In this document: positions 17,718 through 27,579 of the stretch, piece after piece | Layout: each line of letters begins with the position of its first letter | How positions within the stretch are numbered: position 1 is the stretch's first letter | NCBI RefSeq assembly: GCF_900637055.1 | Contig: NZ_LR134338.1 | Coordinates: forward strand, 1,310,001 to 1,374,000 | Origin: Brevibacillus brevis | Lineage (GTDB): Bacteria > Bacillota > Bacilli > Brevibacillales > Brevibacillaceae | DNA: 64,000 nucleotides | Direction: 5' to 3' | The notes under the pieces: generated by a model | Told to the model about the DNA's origin: nothing | Databases searched by the model: none | Seen by the model: only the letters and a program-made list of their open reading frames with translations | Translations under genes and position numbers: made by a program

Positions 17718-19160
17718 ATGATGCACAGCAAAAACTGGATTGGCGGCGAATGGATGACGCCGTCAGGGAAGGAACTAACGGTCAAAAACCCGTCACGTAT
17801 CACAGAAGAAGTCGGCGTTCTGCATCTGTCTGATCGGTCACAAGTTTTTGCTGCTGAACAGGCAGCTCGTGCGGCACAGATCGGCTGGGCAAAACAAACA
17901 GGTGCGGCTCGTGGCGATATTCTTTTTCAAATGGCTGCCGCATTAGAGGCAAATGCAGACAGCTTGGCACAGCTGGCAAGCCGGGAAATGGGCAAACAGC
18001 TTGGCGAGATGCGCGGAGAAGTGGCGCGCGGGGTCAGTCTGTTGCGCTATTATGCCGGAGAAGGGATGCGTTCCAACGGCAACCTGATTCCTTCTTCAGA
18101 TACGAACGTCCTGCAATACAGCCGTCGCGTCCCGCTCGGAGTCGTGGCGGTTATCACACCATGGAACTTCCCCGTTGCGATCCCTATCTGGAAGATCGCC
18201 CCTGCACTCATTTGCGGGAACACGGTCATTTGGAAGCCAGCGGAAAACGGCTCGCTCACAGCGACACGATTAGCCGAAATATTTGCGGAAACGAAGCTGC
18301 CAGCGGGTGTGCTGAATCTGGTGATTGGCAAGGGCCGAGAGATCGGCCATACACTTACGAATGAAGCCGAAGTCGATGCGGTCAGCTTTACTGGCTCATC
18401 GGAAACAGGCAGACAGATTGCCATCGCGTGCGCGGGTCGCAATATCAAATATCAAACCGAAATGGGCGGAAAAAATGCAGCAGTTGTTTTGGCAGATGCT
18501 GATCTGGATAAAACGGTTCCGATTTTGCTCAGCGGCGCGTTTCGATCGGCTGGTCAAAAATGTACGGCTACCAGCAGGATCATTGTAGAGAAGGCGATCT
18601 ACCAGCCACTTGTCGAGCGGTTGCAATCGGCTATGGAGACGTGCCGGGTAGGGGATGCCAGCGATCTGGAAGCGTATTTGGGGCCTGTTGCCTCGGCTGC
18701 ACAGTATGAGACGGTTGGGCAATACATCGCATTGGCGAGCGATGAAGCAACAGTCATTGCCCAAAGCCCTGCTTATGCAAAAGAGGAGCAAGGCTATTAC
18801 ATCCGTCCCCAAATTGTCGAGGGTGTCGCTGCCAATCATCGCCTCGTTCAGGAGGAAGTGTTTGGACCATTGGCTGTGCTATTGACAGCGGACGGTTTTG
18901 ACGAGGCTGTGGAGCTGTGCAACCAGTCTGTATACGGACTGAGCGCTTCGCTGTTTACCCGAGATTTGGCGAGTGCCCATCGCTTCTTGGATGTGGCGCA
19001 GGCGGGGATGGTTCGGGTCAATCAGGAGACGGCAGGTGTGGAATATCAGGCTCCATTTGGCGGCATGAAGCTATCCAGCTCGCATACACGGGAGCAGGGG
19101 CAAGCGGCACTTGATTTTTACAGTACGACGAAAACATGCGCGATCAAATACGCATGGTGA
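17718..19160 (+). CDS. Aldehyde dehydrogenase, probable alpha-ketoglutarate semialdehyde dehydrogenase
   Basis: A 480-residue NAD(P)-dependent aldehyde dehydrogenase with WNFPVAIPIWKIAPAL, FTGSSETGRQIA, the general-base Glu in EMGGKNAAVVL and the catalytic Cys282 in AGQKCTATSR. In the pathway it oxidises alpha-ketoglutarate semialdehyde to alpha-ketoglutarate, feeding the TCA cycle. AAGGGGG precedes the start; the gap to the deaminase gene is 11 bases. Confidence 0.88.
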   Translation: MMHSKNWIGGEWMTPSGKELTVKNPSRITEEVGVLHLSDRSQVFAAEQAARAAQIGWAKQTGAARGDILFQMAAALEANADSLAQLASREMGKQLGEMRGEVARGVSLLRYYAGEGMRSNGNLIPSSDTNVLQYSRRVPLGVVAVITPWNFPVAIPIWKIAPALICGNTVIWKPAENGSLTATRLAEIFAETKLPAGVLNLVIGKGREIGHTLTNEAEVDAVSFTGSSETGRQIAIACAGRNIKYQTEMGGKNAAVVLADADLDKTVPILLSGAFRSAGQKCTATSRIIVEKAIYQPLVERLQSAMETCRVGDASDLEAYLGPVASAAQYETVGQYIALASDEATVIAQSPAYAKEEQGYYIRPQIVEGVAANHRLVQEEVFGPLAVLLTADGFDEAVELCNQSVYGLSASLFTRDLASAHRFLDVAQAGMVRVNQETAGVEYQAPFGGMKLSSSHTREQGQAALDFYSTTKTCAIKYAW

Positions 19161-19203
19161 TCCATCGAGCTTTTCGCCAATCGCATAAAAAGGTGAGGAT
19201 GTC

Positions 19204-20208
19204 ATGAACATCAATCAGTTGTTTACGACGATCGAGGCCCATACTGGAGGGGAGCCGCTGCGCATCATAACAGGCGGCATTCCACCGCTCGCGGGCGAGA
19301 CGATTCTGGAGAAGCGACGTTACTTTCGGGAGGAGCTGGACCATATCCGGCGGGTGCTTATGTATGAACCGCGCGGACATCATGGTATGTACGGGTGTGT
19401 CATGACAGAGCCCGTCAGCCCAGATGCGGCATTTGGCGTGCTGTTCATGCATAACGAGGGCTACAGTACCATGTGCGGGCATGGAATTATTGCGGTAGTG
19501 ACGGCTGCCATTGAGACTGGAATCCTTCGGCTGGAAGATCCGACAGAGCGTATTGTGATTGACAGTCCGGCAGGAAGAATCATTGCGCACGCCAAGGTGG
19601 AAGAATCGCTGGTCCATTCCGTCTCGTTTGAAAATGTCCCCTCCTTTGTTTTGGCACAAGACGTTCCCATTGAGTGGGGAGGACGTTCCTTTCCTGTGGA
19701 CATTTCTTTTGGCGGAGCATTCTATGCAGTTGTACAGGCGGAAGATATCGGGGTTCAGGCAGAAATGGAGCAATTGGCAGAGCTGCAAGAGTGGGGAAGG
19801 CGAATCAAGGAACAAATCGAGGCGAAAATGGAGGTCGTTCATCCGTTGGAGCCTGAGCTCAAAGGCATTTACGGGGTGATTATCTCGGATAAGCCGAGAG
19901 TGGAAGGATCAGACCTGCGCAACGTGACGATTTTCGCCGACAAGCAGGTCGATCGTTCACCATGTGGTACAGGTACTGCGGCTCGCGTAGCCACCTTGCA
20001 TGCGCGAGGCAAGCTGGCTGCTGGAGAATCGTTTGTCCATGAAGGAATTGTCGGGAGCCAGTTTATCGGCAAGGTGGCAGCAACCACGCAGGTGGGTAGT
20101 TATCCGGCTGTCATTCCGAGCATAGAAGGAAAGGCGTATATCACAGGTTTGCATCAATTTGTCGTGGACCCTACGGACCCGCTGAAAGACGGATTTTTAC
20201 TGCGATAG
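19204..20208 (+). CDS. Second proline racemase family enzyme
   Basis: A 334-residue paralogue of the enzyme at 15764-16789. It also keeps both catalytic cysteines, Cys91 in [10 protein letters not shown] and Cys254 in [10 protein letters not shown], so it should be a racemase or epimerase and not a Cys/Thr dehydratase. The MCGHG form differs from MCGHD in the first copy. Candidate activities are 3-hydroxyproline or proline epimerisation, or 4-hydroxyproline epimerisation with a different stereochemical preference. It is the last gene of the operon, followed by a terminator. Confidence 0.82.
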   Translation: MNINQLFTTIEAHTGGEPLRIITGGIPPLAGETILEKRRYFREELDHIRRVLMYEPRGHHGMYGCVMTEPVSPDAAFGVLFMHNEGYSTMCGHGIIAVVTAAIETGILRLEDPTERIVIDSPAGRIIAHAKVEESLVHSVSFENVPSFVLAQDVPIEWGGRSFPVDISFGGAFYAVVQAEDIGVQAEMEQLAELQEWGRRIKEQIEAKMEVVHPLEPELKGIYGVIISDKPRVEGSDLRNVTIFADKQVDRSPCGTGTAARVATLHARGKLAAGESFVHEGIVGSQFIGKVAATTQVGSYPAVIPSIEGKAYITGLHQFVVDPTDPLKDGFLLR

Positions 20209-20227
20209 GATCGTTTGCTAGAAAAAG

Positions 20228-20257
20228 GAGGTTGCCGATGACAGGCAGCCTCTTTTT
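20228..20257 (+). terminator. Terminator of the hydroxyproline operon
   Basis: Stem GAGGTTGCC / GGCAGCCTC with one G-T pair, a seven-base loop and TTTTT. Confidence 0.8.
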
Positions 20258-20323
20258 CATCCCCAAAAAAGCCTGGTCACAATACTGCCACGCATTGGGA
20301 CATCAGCATTTTTCCCCTTCTTC

Positions 20324-20332
20324 TGTTATAAT
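20324..20332 (+). promoter_or_regulatory. Extended -10 promoter element before the YisL-like gene
   Basis: TGTTATAAT is a perfect extended -10 box. No good -35 box is seen at the usual distance. Confidence 0.5.
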
Positions 20333-20361
20333 GGACAAGATTGAATTTAGGAGTAAAGGGG

Positions 20362-20727
20362 TTGAATATTTTGCCGTACAAAGCGTTAATTGAAGCGCAT
20401 GTGGGTAGCTGGGAAGTCGCATTCGTGCTCTTGATCGTTGCCTACATCCTGTATCGCGTGGGTAAAGCAAAAGCAGGAAAGATCGTACATATGCTGCTCA
20501 GACTCATGATGGTCATTATTCTTGTATCGGGAGCTTGGATGCTTTTCGTGGGTCACGCATCAGATTTCTATTACTACGTGAAGGGCATTATCGCGGTTAT
20601 CGCCTTTGGTTTGATGGAAATGTCCTTGGGCAAAGCAAAGCGACAAGAAGGCAGCATCGGCTTCTTCATCGGCTGTATTGTCGTTTTGGTGCTGGTTATT
20701 CTGCTTGGCTATCGCGTATTTATGTAA
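20362..20727 (+). CDS. YisL/DUF1516-type small membrane protein
   Basis: About 121 residues with four predicted membrane helices; the third helix region includes IIAVIAFGLMEMSLGKAKR, the segment that resembles the ITIGLMEM stretch I recall in YisL-family proteins. The first half has SWEVAFVLLIVAYILYRVGK. Function unknown. Several TTG starts are in frame; the one at 20362 has AGGAG eight bases upstream, and one at 20371 has AAAGGGG nine bases upstream. It is monocistronic with its own terminator. Confidence 0.75.
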   Translation: MNILPYKALIEAHVGSWEVAFVLLIVAYILYRVGKAKAGKIVHMLLRLMMVIILVSGAWMLFVGHASDFYYYVKGIIAVIAFGLMEMSLGKAKRQEGSIGFFIGCIVVLVLVILLGYRVFM

Positions 20728-20773
20728 GATAGGTAATACGGAGGGAAAGGGTTTCCTCGCAAGAAATATTTGC

Positions 20774-20791
20774 GGGCGAAAGCCCTTTTTT
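20774..20791 (+). terminator. Terminator after the YisL-like gene
   Basis: GGGC-GAAA-GCCC, a GNRA-type tetraloop, followed by TTTTTT. Confidence 0.75.
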
Positions 20792-20794
20792 CTG

Positions 20795-20871
20795 TGAAAA
20801 ACGTCTCGACGTTTTTCATAAAAGTGGATGTGACCGCTTGCGGTCAACAAAACGGTCATGACCGTTTTGTT
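20795..20871. repeat. Three consecutive palindromes upstream of the giant repeat protein gene
   Basis: The first has 11-base arms TGAAAAACGTC around two bases (20795-20818). The second is TGACCG-cttg-CGGTCA (20831-20846). The third is a perfect 26-base palindrome with half-site AACAAAACGGTCA (20846-20871). The second and third together hold four TGACCG/CGGTCA half-sites in 34 bases. They may be operator sites or structured leader RNA. Confidence 0.7.
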
Positions 20872-20960
20872 GGGACGGGCACGGACAAGCCAATTAGCAA
20901 AGAGAGGGCGGGGGCCATATCACTCTATGTACATATGTTAGAGGGGAGAGGTGAGGAAAA

Positions 20961-23900
20961 ATGGCCTATCCTTCTGACAGTCAATTCATCCCGTTTATGC
21001 TCGGGGGAAGTCCATTCGGAGACGTCCCGAACGATGAAAATCCCGGCTCTATCGACTTGGTAGGAAACGCTACGTTTCCTGTTGCTTTTTCTGCGTTTGA
21101 TGGAACGTATCTCTACTTTCGGATGAGAGTCAATGAAGATCCAAGAAATTCGCAAAAAACAGGTTTCCAAAACTTTGGTTGGGGTTATCTGATCAATACA
21201 AACGGAGTGGCTGGCACCTATCAATGGATGTTAAGTGTGCAAGGCTTACGCAATCGTATTGCCCTGATTCAAAACACGGTCGTAGAATTCAACTCTTGGA
21301 ACGATCCGGCAGAGGGCACAAACGGCAGTGGAGCACCAAACTGGCAAGCGCCGATTATCAATTTTGACACAGCTCGTGTGCGGCTGACGAATGACGGCTC
21401 TAATTTTAGCGGCACTCCTGATTACTTCATTGATCTCGTCATGCCGGCTGCTACTTTTTTTTCAACGATTGGTGTTACCTCTCTTACTTCCCTTCGTTTC
21501 CTTCCGTTTACTTCCACGAATGAAAATAACTACAACAAGGACTCTCTGCGAATCAGTGAAGGCTACACTTTTGAAAATTCCCAGAGTAATAACACCACGA
21601 TATCTGCGGGAGATGTACGGGCGAAACTCGCGATCGACAAGCAGGTAACAGCAGGACCAGCCGTCGTTACCACAGGACAGCTGTCACAATGGACGGGATC
21701 GATCACTGTCACCAATACTGGGAAGAGCCAGGCAACGACTGTCGTTGTCAATGATTTGATCGAGCTGGATCAGGTAACAGCTTTTGCGGTAAATGCAACA
21801 AGCACCGGCTCTGTCAGTTACAATCCGCTCACCAAGGTGCTCAGCTGGACGATCGGCAATTTGGCCGCTGGTTCTACTGCCAGCTTGACATTTACGGTCG
21901 GTGGGGTTTTTGCGGTCTCTCCTGGTGGAACAAGGCGGTTAAATACAGCGACAGTCACTGGTGTAGACAGCTTTTCTGGCGGGACACTTTCTCCTGTTCA
22001 GGATCATATTGTCATCACGGTTAACTTGGCTGGAAGTGTTGCTGGCGTGGTGCTTGACCAGTCCACGAACTTGCCTGTAGCAGGTGCACAGGTCGAGTTG
22101 TATGATTCGATTCCTGTGCTAATCGGAACGACGACAACAGACACAGATGGTGCCTATTCGTTTACTGGATTGGCTCCTGGTCTGTATTCTGTGTCGGTGA
22201 CCGCGCCGACTTATGACCCCAAAATCCAATTCGTGAGCGTTCTAGCAGGGCAGACTACAAGAGCAGACATTTTGCTTCCTCCGAGTCCAGGTCAGGTGAA
22301 TGGGACGATAACAGATACCGGATTGGCACCCATCTCAGGTGCGGTGGTAAAGCTCATTAATACGACAGGCGTGACGATAAACCAGACAATGACAGGCGCA
22401 GGGGGAACCTATCAGTTTACCAATGTCGTGCCGGGTGCCTATACCCTTGCAGTCAGTGCGGATACATTCCAGCCAGCAACAGTCGCAATCAACGTCATTC
22501 GTGCCCAGTCTACTACACAAAATGTAGTGCTCCAGACGTCAGTTGCGCAGCTCTCCGGTTTGGTGACAGGTCCGGGTAGCATACCGATTCCCGGGGCATT
22601 GGTGGAAGTGCTGAACCAGGCAGGTATTACGCTGACGGAAACGACAACAGACGGTGCAGGCACGTATCTGCTGACCAAGCTCGCAGAAGGCGGTTACCAA
22701 ATCCGTGTCAGTGCCGCAGGCTTTTCCACACAGTTAGCTGGAATCAGTCTGCAAGCGGGAGATGCCAAGGTACTTCATTTTGAATTGACTACAGCATTTG
22801 GAACAGTAAGCGGAACCATTTCTGATGCGCAAACGGGCGAGGGAATCCCAAATGCGAGCATCAAGGTTGTCACTCGTTCGGGAATTGCTGTAGGTGAGAC
22901 GTTAACCGATGCGAATGGAGACTACTCCTTGTCCTTGCTTGGTCCAGAAACTTATGTCCTGACGGTTACAGCAGAAGGGTATGCTGGTCAAACCGTAGGC
23001 GTCGAAATCAATGCGGGAGCTACTACAGCGGTTGACCTCCAGTTGGAAAAACAGGCAGGGATATTAAATGGGACTGTCACGGACACAGGCATGAATCCGC
23101 TAGCTGACGCCATCGTCGTTGTTTTGAAGGGAACTGTTCCTGTGGCGCAGACCATTACCGACAGCGCTGGCACCTTTTCCTTCCCGCACTTGGCACCGGA
23201 CACCTATACCGTAACAGCTACAGCTTCTGGTTATTCCACCGTTGTGTTGGGGGCAACAGTGCTGCCTCAGGAAATATCGTCCCTTGCTTTTGTCCTGCAA
23301 GCTTCTCCGGGATCAATCGCAGGACAGGTGGTAGACAGCGGCAATCAGCCGATTCAGGGTGCCACTGTCATCATTAGGGAAAATACGGCAGCAGGGGCTG
23401 TAATTGCTACTGTATTGACGGATGGGAACGGACAGTATGTGGTACCTGATTTGCTGCCGCAGGCGTACGTCGTCATCGTGTCTGCTCCGGACAAAACGAC
23501 TGTATTCACAGGGGCAAGCGTCGCTTCCCTGACGACAACAACGGTGAATGTACAGCTTGCAGATTTGCCGGGGAGCATTTCGGGTTCGATCCTCGATGCT
23601 ACGTCCGGTCTACCGATATCTGGTGCTTCGGTAGAGGTTAGCGTGTTGAACCAAGCGGGGGCAGTCGTGGCCCATGCGAGCAGCGATCTAGCTGGCAATT
23701 ACGAGATCACAGGGCTGGCACCCGGGGTTTATACCGTTACGGTACGTGCAACGAATTACGAAGCGAGCAGTGCTACCGCCACTGTGCTGGCGAATACAAA
23801 TACGCCAGTCTCCTTTTCTCTTTTTGCAAGTCCGGGTGATATTCAGGGACAGGTACTTGCTGCAGGGACGTTGCAGCCGATTGCTGGTGCCCAAATTAAT

Positions 23901-26900
23901 GCGCTTGACTCCAACGGCTCTGTGGTGAATTCAGTATACAGTGATAGTCAAGGAAGCTTTGTCATCACGGGCTTGGCTGCGGGACAATACGTCATCGCTG
24001 CCTCAGCAAGTGGCTTTCAGTCCAATCATGTCGGGGCCATTGTGCTCGCGAATACAACTACTCCTGTCCAGCTTCAGCTCAATCAGGATTTCGGTTTTAT
24101 TAGCGGTACAGTAGCACCTATCGTACCGGGAACCACCATTCAATTGTTTGATATCAATAACCTGTTGATCGGTACTGTCGTCGCAGATGGGAATGGGGCG
24201 TTTTCATTTTCAGGAGTCGCACCAGGCTCTTATGTCCTTGCAGCTACCACTCCCGGCTACGCTGTTCAATCTTTTGGGGCGATCGTACAGCCTGGGCAGA
24301 CGGCCAACGTTTCCTTTACGCTTACCCCGAATCCGGCCAGTATTTCTGGAACTGTACGAGACACGGGTTTGCAGCCGATTGTCAATACCGTTGTCCGTAT
24401 TCTGGATTTGAATGAGACGACAATAGGCTTTGGCTATACGGATTCAAACGGGTCCTATACAATTGCCAACCTGCCTGCGGGCTCATTTGTCGTGGTGGCA
24501 AGTGCCCCTGAATATGTTATAGGTTCGATTGGTGCTACACTTGGACCCGGTGAAAATAAAACCGGAGTAGACTTTACTCTTGGGGCGAATGCAGGCGGGA
24601 TTAGTGGACAGGTGACGGACGCGACAAATCCCGCGATATTCATTTCAGGGGCAGTTGTCCTGGTTCGTTCCATAAGTGACGGAAATGTAGTGGCTACAGC
24701 TAGTACCGACCAGACGGGCAGCTATTTGATTGAACATCTGTTGCCGGGTGCTTATACCGTCACGGTAAGCGCACCTAGCTATGCTAATCAATCAGCAGGG
24801 GCCAATGTAGTCGGTGGAGAAACGACGGGGGCTAGCGTGGCGCTCTTTTCTTTGCCTGGTTCCATTGTGGGAAGTGTCATAAACAGCTTGGGTGTACCTG
24901 TTACGGGAAGCGAAATCAACGTCAAGCTGATGGATAGCAATCAGGCCGTCATACAGAGCTTACTGGCGAATGAATCGGGCGTGTTTTTCTTTGCGAGTGT
25001 CGCTCCCGGCGTTTACACCGTTATCGCGTCAGCACCTGGCTATGTCGTAGGAAGTATCGGTGTGATCGTGGCGGCCAATACCGCAACTTCAACGACCGTT
25101 ACGTTACCTGACTTGCCTGCGGCTATCTCGGGTGTAGTGACCAATCAGATGACGGGATTCGGGATTCCGAGAAGCACAGTGCTCATTACGGATGACCATG
25201 GTGTTGTGCTTGCTCAATTATTGACAGACGAGCAAGGCAATTTTTTGGCAGAGAAGCTTCCACCGGGTGTCGTAAATGTAACCGTTTCTGCCCCGAATTT
25301 TGTATCTGTCTCGCAAGCTGTTATTTTGCAAGGGGGCATTACTACCAACTTTCAGCAGGCATTGACTCCCAATCCCGGCAGTTTATCCGGCGTTGTGACT
25401 GATCTGGAGACGGGCTTGCCGATTACTGGCGCAACGGTAACCGTCTACGACAACACCCGTGCAGCGGTAGGATCTGTCCTGACAGGTGCTGCAGGGAACT
25501 ATTCGTTTGACAGGCTGGCTCCCGGAGGGTATACCGTCAATGTAAATGCATCTGGGTATGCAAGCGATGTAGCGGGTGCACAAATTCAAGCCGGGGCAAT
25601 GTCCACCTTAAGCTTTGCACTACAAGGGTTGCCCGGTGCGATTGTAGGTACAGTGCGAGAGCAAGGTACGGCTTTGCCGATTGACGGCGCTGTCATTACG
25701 GTTCGGCAGGGAAGTCCATCTGGAACGATCATTGCCATTGTTCAGGCTGATGAGCAAGGACAATATATGGTAAGCGGACTTCCCCCGGGGAGTTATACAC
25801 TGATCGCTACTGCCTCAGGACATGCAGCTGAGGCCTCGACCATTATGGTCGGATTGGGAGCGACTACAGGTCTCGATTTTTCCTTGCCGAGTCTTCCTGC
25901 GAGCGTCACGGGAGAAATTACGGACGCCCTTCTCAACACACCCTTGCCGAACACGCTCGTCCGCTTGTTAGGCAACAATAATACGATTCTCTATTCTACT
26001 CAAACAGACGCTCAGGGGATATACTTCATCGATGGATTTGCGGCAGGAAACTACACCATTTTGGCAAGAAACGATAACTATCAGAGAGAAAACGTATCCT
26101 TTGATGTAGCGCCAGGGGGAATCGCTACTGTCAATATTCCGCTAAATCCAAACCCAGGCATTTTGCAGGGGACCGTCAGAGATGAGTTTGATGGGACACC
26201 GCTGGTAGGAGCGGAGGTTCTGATCTTTTTCCCGGGAACAAACAACCTGCTGTCTCGGGCAATTACAGACGGTCTCGGCCAGTTTACAATCGACGGCTTG
26301 GCACCTTTAACCTATACGCTGGCGATCAGTGCTCTCAACTATGCTACCCAGCCAGTTGGCGCGACAATTTTTTCTGGTCAGACGACGGTCATCGATGTGG
26401 GTCTTCCCCCGTTTCCAGCTACGGTCGCAGGTCAGGTTCAGTCTGAGGGTTGCGGTGTTGTTTCCAACGCGTTGATACAGGTGAAGGATTCACACGGAAC
26501 ATTGTTCGGTAGTGCGATTACGGATGACCTCGGCAATTTCTCTGTCGGTAACCTGCCGCCTGGAACGTATGTGATAAGCGCAAGTGAAGACAGCTATGCA
26601 GCGGCAACCAGTAACATAACCGTGACTGCTGGACAGACACTTAACGGAGTCATTCTCACGATGTCTCCTCTTCCAGGCAATATCTTCGGACAGGTGACCA
26701 ATCAGTTGACAGGACTTCCGATCACAGGAGCGGCCGTTGCGATTCAGCTGTTTGCCAATGGCTTGTTTGTTGCCAACACCGTAACCAATCAGAGCGGGCA
26801 ATTCCAGGTGAATAGCTTGACGGCTGGAGAGTACAATGTCATTGCAAGCGCAGAGGGTTTCGGTACGCATTACATTACCGTTTCGGTCGCAAGCGGGCAG

Positions 26901-27515
26901 ACGACGGTTACGACTGTCGAGCTATTGCCATTCGTCGGAACGATATCCGGGATTGTCCTCTTGCCAAACGGAATCCAAGCCAGCGGAAACAATATTCAAT
27001 TGTCGCTATTCAACTCAGACCAGATTCGTCTGCAAAATATCCTGGCCGAGCCGGATGGAACATTTCATTTTGTCAATGTGGCTCCGGGGACTTATACCGT
27101 TATCGGGACCATCCCGGGCATTGGTACCGGTCAGGCAGAAGCAGTCGTTTTGCCGAACCAAACAACCTTTATCATCATTCGCCTTTCTCAAACGGGTACG
27201 ATACAAGGAACAGTTCGATCCGGTTTGACAGGTTTGCCGGTTGCTGGGGCAACCGTGTATGTGCAAAAGGTGAATCAGCCAAACATAATCACTGTCATTG
27301 TCCAAACAGACAGCTTCGGCAGGTACAAGGTGACTGATCTTGCTCCTGGCACCTACTTGGTTGTAGCCAATGCGATGGGGGTTGGAGAAGCGAGAGGGAC
27401 AGTGACTCTAGGCACAGGGGAAATCGTGACGCTCGATCTGGTTTTGCTTCCGGCAGCAATGAGCGGATCTTTTCGGGTCGCAATATGTCCGACCATTTTG
27501 TTTACCCCATTTTGA
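20961..27515 (+). CDS. Giant surface-type protein with DUF11-like domain and about 21 carboxypeptidase-regulatory-like repeats
   Basis: A 2184-residue protein. Residues 1 to about 215 are a unique N-terminal domain; about 221-350 resembles a DUF11 conserved repeat (ITVTNTGKSQATTVVVNDL); from about 357 to the end there are some 21 tandem beta-sandwich repeats averaging 86 residues. Each has a G-x-I-x-G-x-V start, PI-x-GA-x-V, a G-x-Y middle and a LAPG-x-Y-x-V end, the layout of CarboxypepD_reg/Cna-B-like modules. There is no signal peptide, LPxTG or membrane segment, so it is probably deposited on the spore surface from the mother cell or exported another way. The repeats are well diverged, so they are old. 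The short tail after the last repeat ends abruptly. GAGGGGAGAGGTGAGG precedes the ATG. Confidence 0.82.
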   Translation: MAYPSDSQFIPFMLGGSPFGDVPNDENPGSIDLVGNATFPVAFSAFDGTYLYFRMRVNEDPRNSQKTGFQNFGWGYLINTNGVAGTYQWMLSVQGLRNRIALIQNTVVEFNSWNDPAEGTNGSGAPNWQAPIINFDTARVRLTNDGSNFSGTPDYFIDLVMPAATFFSTIGVTSLTSLRFLPFTSTNENNYNKDSLRISEGYTFENSQSNNTTISAGDVRAKLAIDKQVTAGPAVVTTGQLSQWTGSITVTNTGKSQATTVVVNDLIELDQVTAFAVNATSTGSVSYNPLTKVLSWTIGNLAAGSTASLTFTVGGVFAVSPGGTRRLNTATVTGVDSFSGGTLSPVQDHIVITVNLAGSVAGVVLDQSTNLPVAGAQVELYDSIPVLIGTTTTDTDGAYSFTGLAPGLYSVSVTAPTYDPKIQFVSVLAGQTTRADILLPPSPGQVNGTITDTGLAPISGAVVKLINTTGVTINQTMTGAGGTYQFTNVVPGAYTLAVSADTFQPATVAINVIRAQSTTQNVVLQTSVAQLSGLVTGPGSIPIPGALVEVLNQAGITLTETTTDGAGTYLLTKLAEGGYQIRVSAAGFSTQLAGISLQAGDAKVLHFELTTAFGTVSGTISDAQTGEGIPNASIKVVTRSGIAVGETLTDANGDYSLSLLGPETYVLTVTAEGYAGQTVGVEINAGATTAVDLQLEKQAGILNGTVTDTGMNPLADAIVVVLKGTVPVAQTITDSAGTFSFPHLAPDTYTVTATASGYSTVVLGATVLPQEISSLAFVLQASPGSIAGQVVDSGNQPIQGATVIIRENTAAGAVIATVLTDGNGQYVVPDLLPQAYVVIVSAPDKTTVFTGASVASLTTTTVNVQLADLPGSISGSILDATSGLPISGASVEVSVLNQAGAVVAHASSDLAGNYEITGLAPGVYTVTVRATNYEASSATATVLANTNTPVSFSLFASPGDIQGQVLAAGTLQPIAGAQINALDSNGSVVNSVYSDSQGSFVITGLAAGQYVIAASASGFQSNHVGAIVLANTTTPVQLQLNQDFGFISGTVAPIVPGTTIQLFDINNLLIGTVVADGNGAFSFSGVAPGSYVLAATTPGYAVQSFGAIVQPGQTANVSFTLTPNPASISGTVRDTGLQPIVNTVVRILDLNETTIGFGYTDSNGSYTIANLPAGSFVVVASAPEYVIGSIGATLGPGENKTGVDFTLGANAGGISGQVTDATNPAIFISGAVVLVRSISDGNVVATASTDQTGSYLIEHLLPGAYTVTVSAPSYANQSAGANVVGGETTGASVALFSLPGSIVGSVINSLGVPVTGSEINVKLMDSNQAVIQSLLANESGVFFFASVAPGVYTVIASAPGYVVGSIGVIVAANTATSTTVTLPDLPAAISGVVTNQMTGFGIPRSTVLITDDHGVVLAQLLTDEQGNFLAEKLPPGVVNVTVSAPNFVSVSQAVILQGGITTNFQQALTPNPGSLSGVVTDLETGLPITGATVTVYDNTRAAVGSVLTGAAGNYSFDRLAPGGYTVNVNASGYASDVAGAQIQAGAMSTLSFALQGLPGAIVGTVREQGTALPIDGAVITVRQGSPSGTIIAIVQADEQGQYMVSGLPPGSYTLIATASGHAAEASTIMVGLGATTGLDFSLPSLPASVTGEITDALLNTPLPNTLVRLLGNNNTILYSTQTDAQGIYFIDGFAAGNYTILARNDNYQRENVSFDVAPGGIATVNIPLNPNPGILQGTVRDEFDGTPLVGAEVLIFFPGTNNLLSRAITDGLGQFTIDGLAPLTYTLAISALNYATQPVGATIFSGQTTVIDVGLPPFPATVAGQVQSEGCGVVSNALIQVKDSHGTLFGSAITDDLGNFSVGNLPPGTYVISASEDSYAAATSNITVTAGQTLNGVILTMSPLPGNIFGQVTNQLTGLPITGAAVAIQLFANGLFVANTVTNQSGQFQVNSLTAGEYNVIASAEGFGTHYITVSVASGQTTVTTVELLPFVGTISGIVLLPNGIQASGNNIQLSLFNSDQIRLQNILAEPDGTFHFVNVAPGTYTVIGTIPGIGTGQAEAVVLPNQTTFIIIRLSQTGTIQGTVRSGLTGLPVAGATVYVQKVNQPNIITVIVQTDSFGRYKVTDLAPGTYLVVANAMGVGEARGTVTLGTGEIVTLDLVLLPAAMSGSFRVAICPTILFTPF

Positions 27516-27579
27516 TGTTTTGGAGAATTGCTCCACTAAAAATAATAAAGATGGCGGATAACTCCTTTTTTGATATAAT

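Noticed and set aside
19204..20208. trans-3-hydroxy-L-proline dehydratase for the second racemase-family gene
   Set aside because: That enzyme has Thr in place of the second catalytic Cys; here the second Cys is kept (DRSPCGTGT).
20932..20940. CATATGTTA as a sigma-K type -10 box for the giant repeat-protein gene
   Set aside because: The predicted transcript start would fall inside the ribosome-binding site, and no -35 partner is seen.
22030..27440. Possible CRISPR or DNA tandem repeat array
   Set aside because: The periodicity of about 258 bases is at protein level (86-residue modules); the DNA repeats are diverged and coding.
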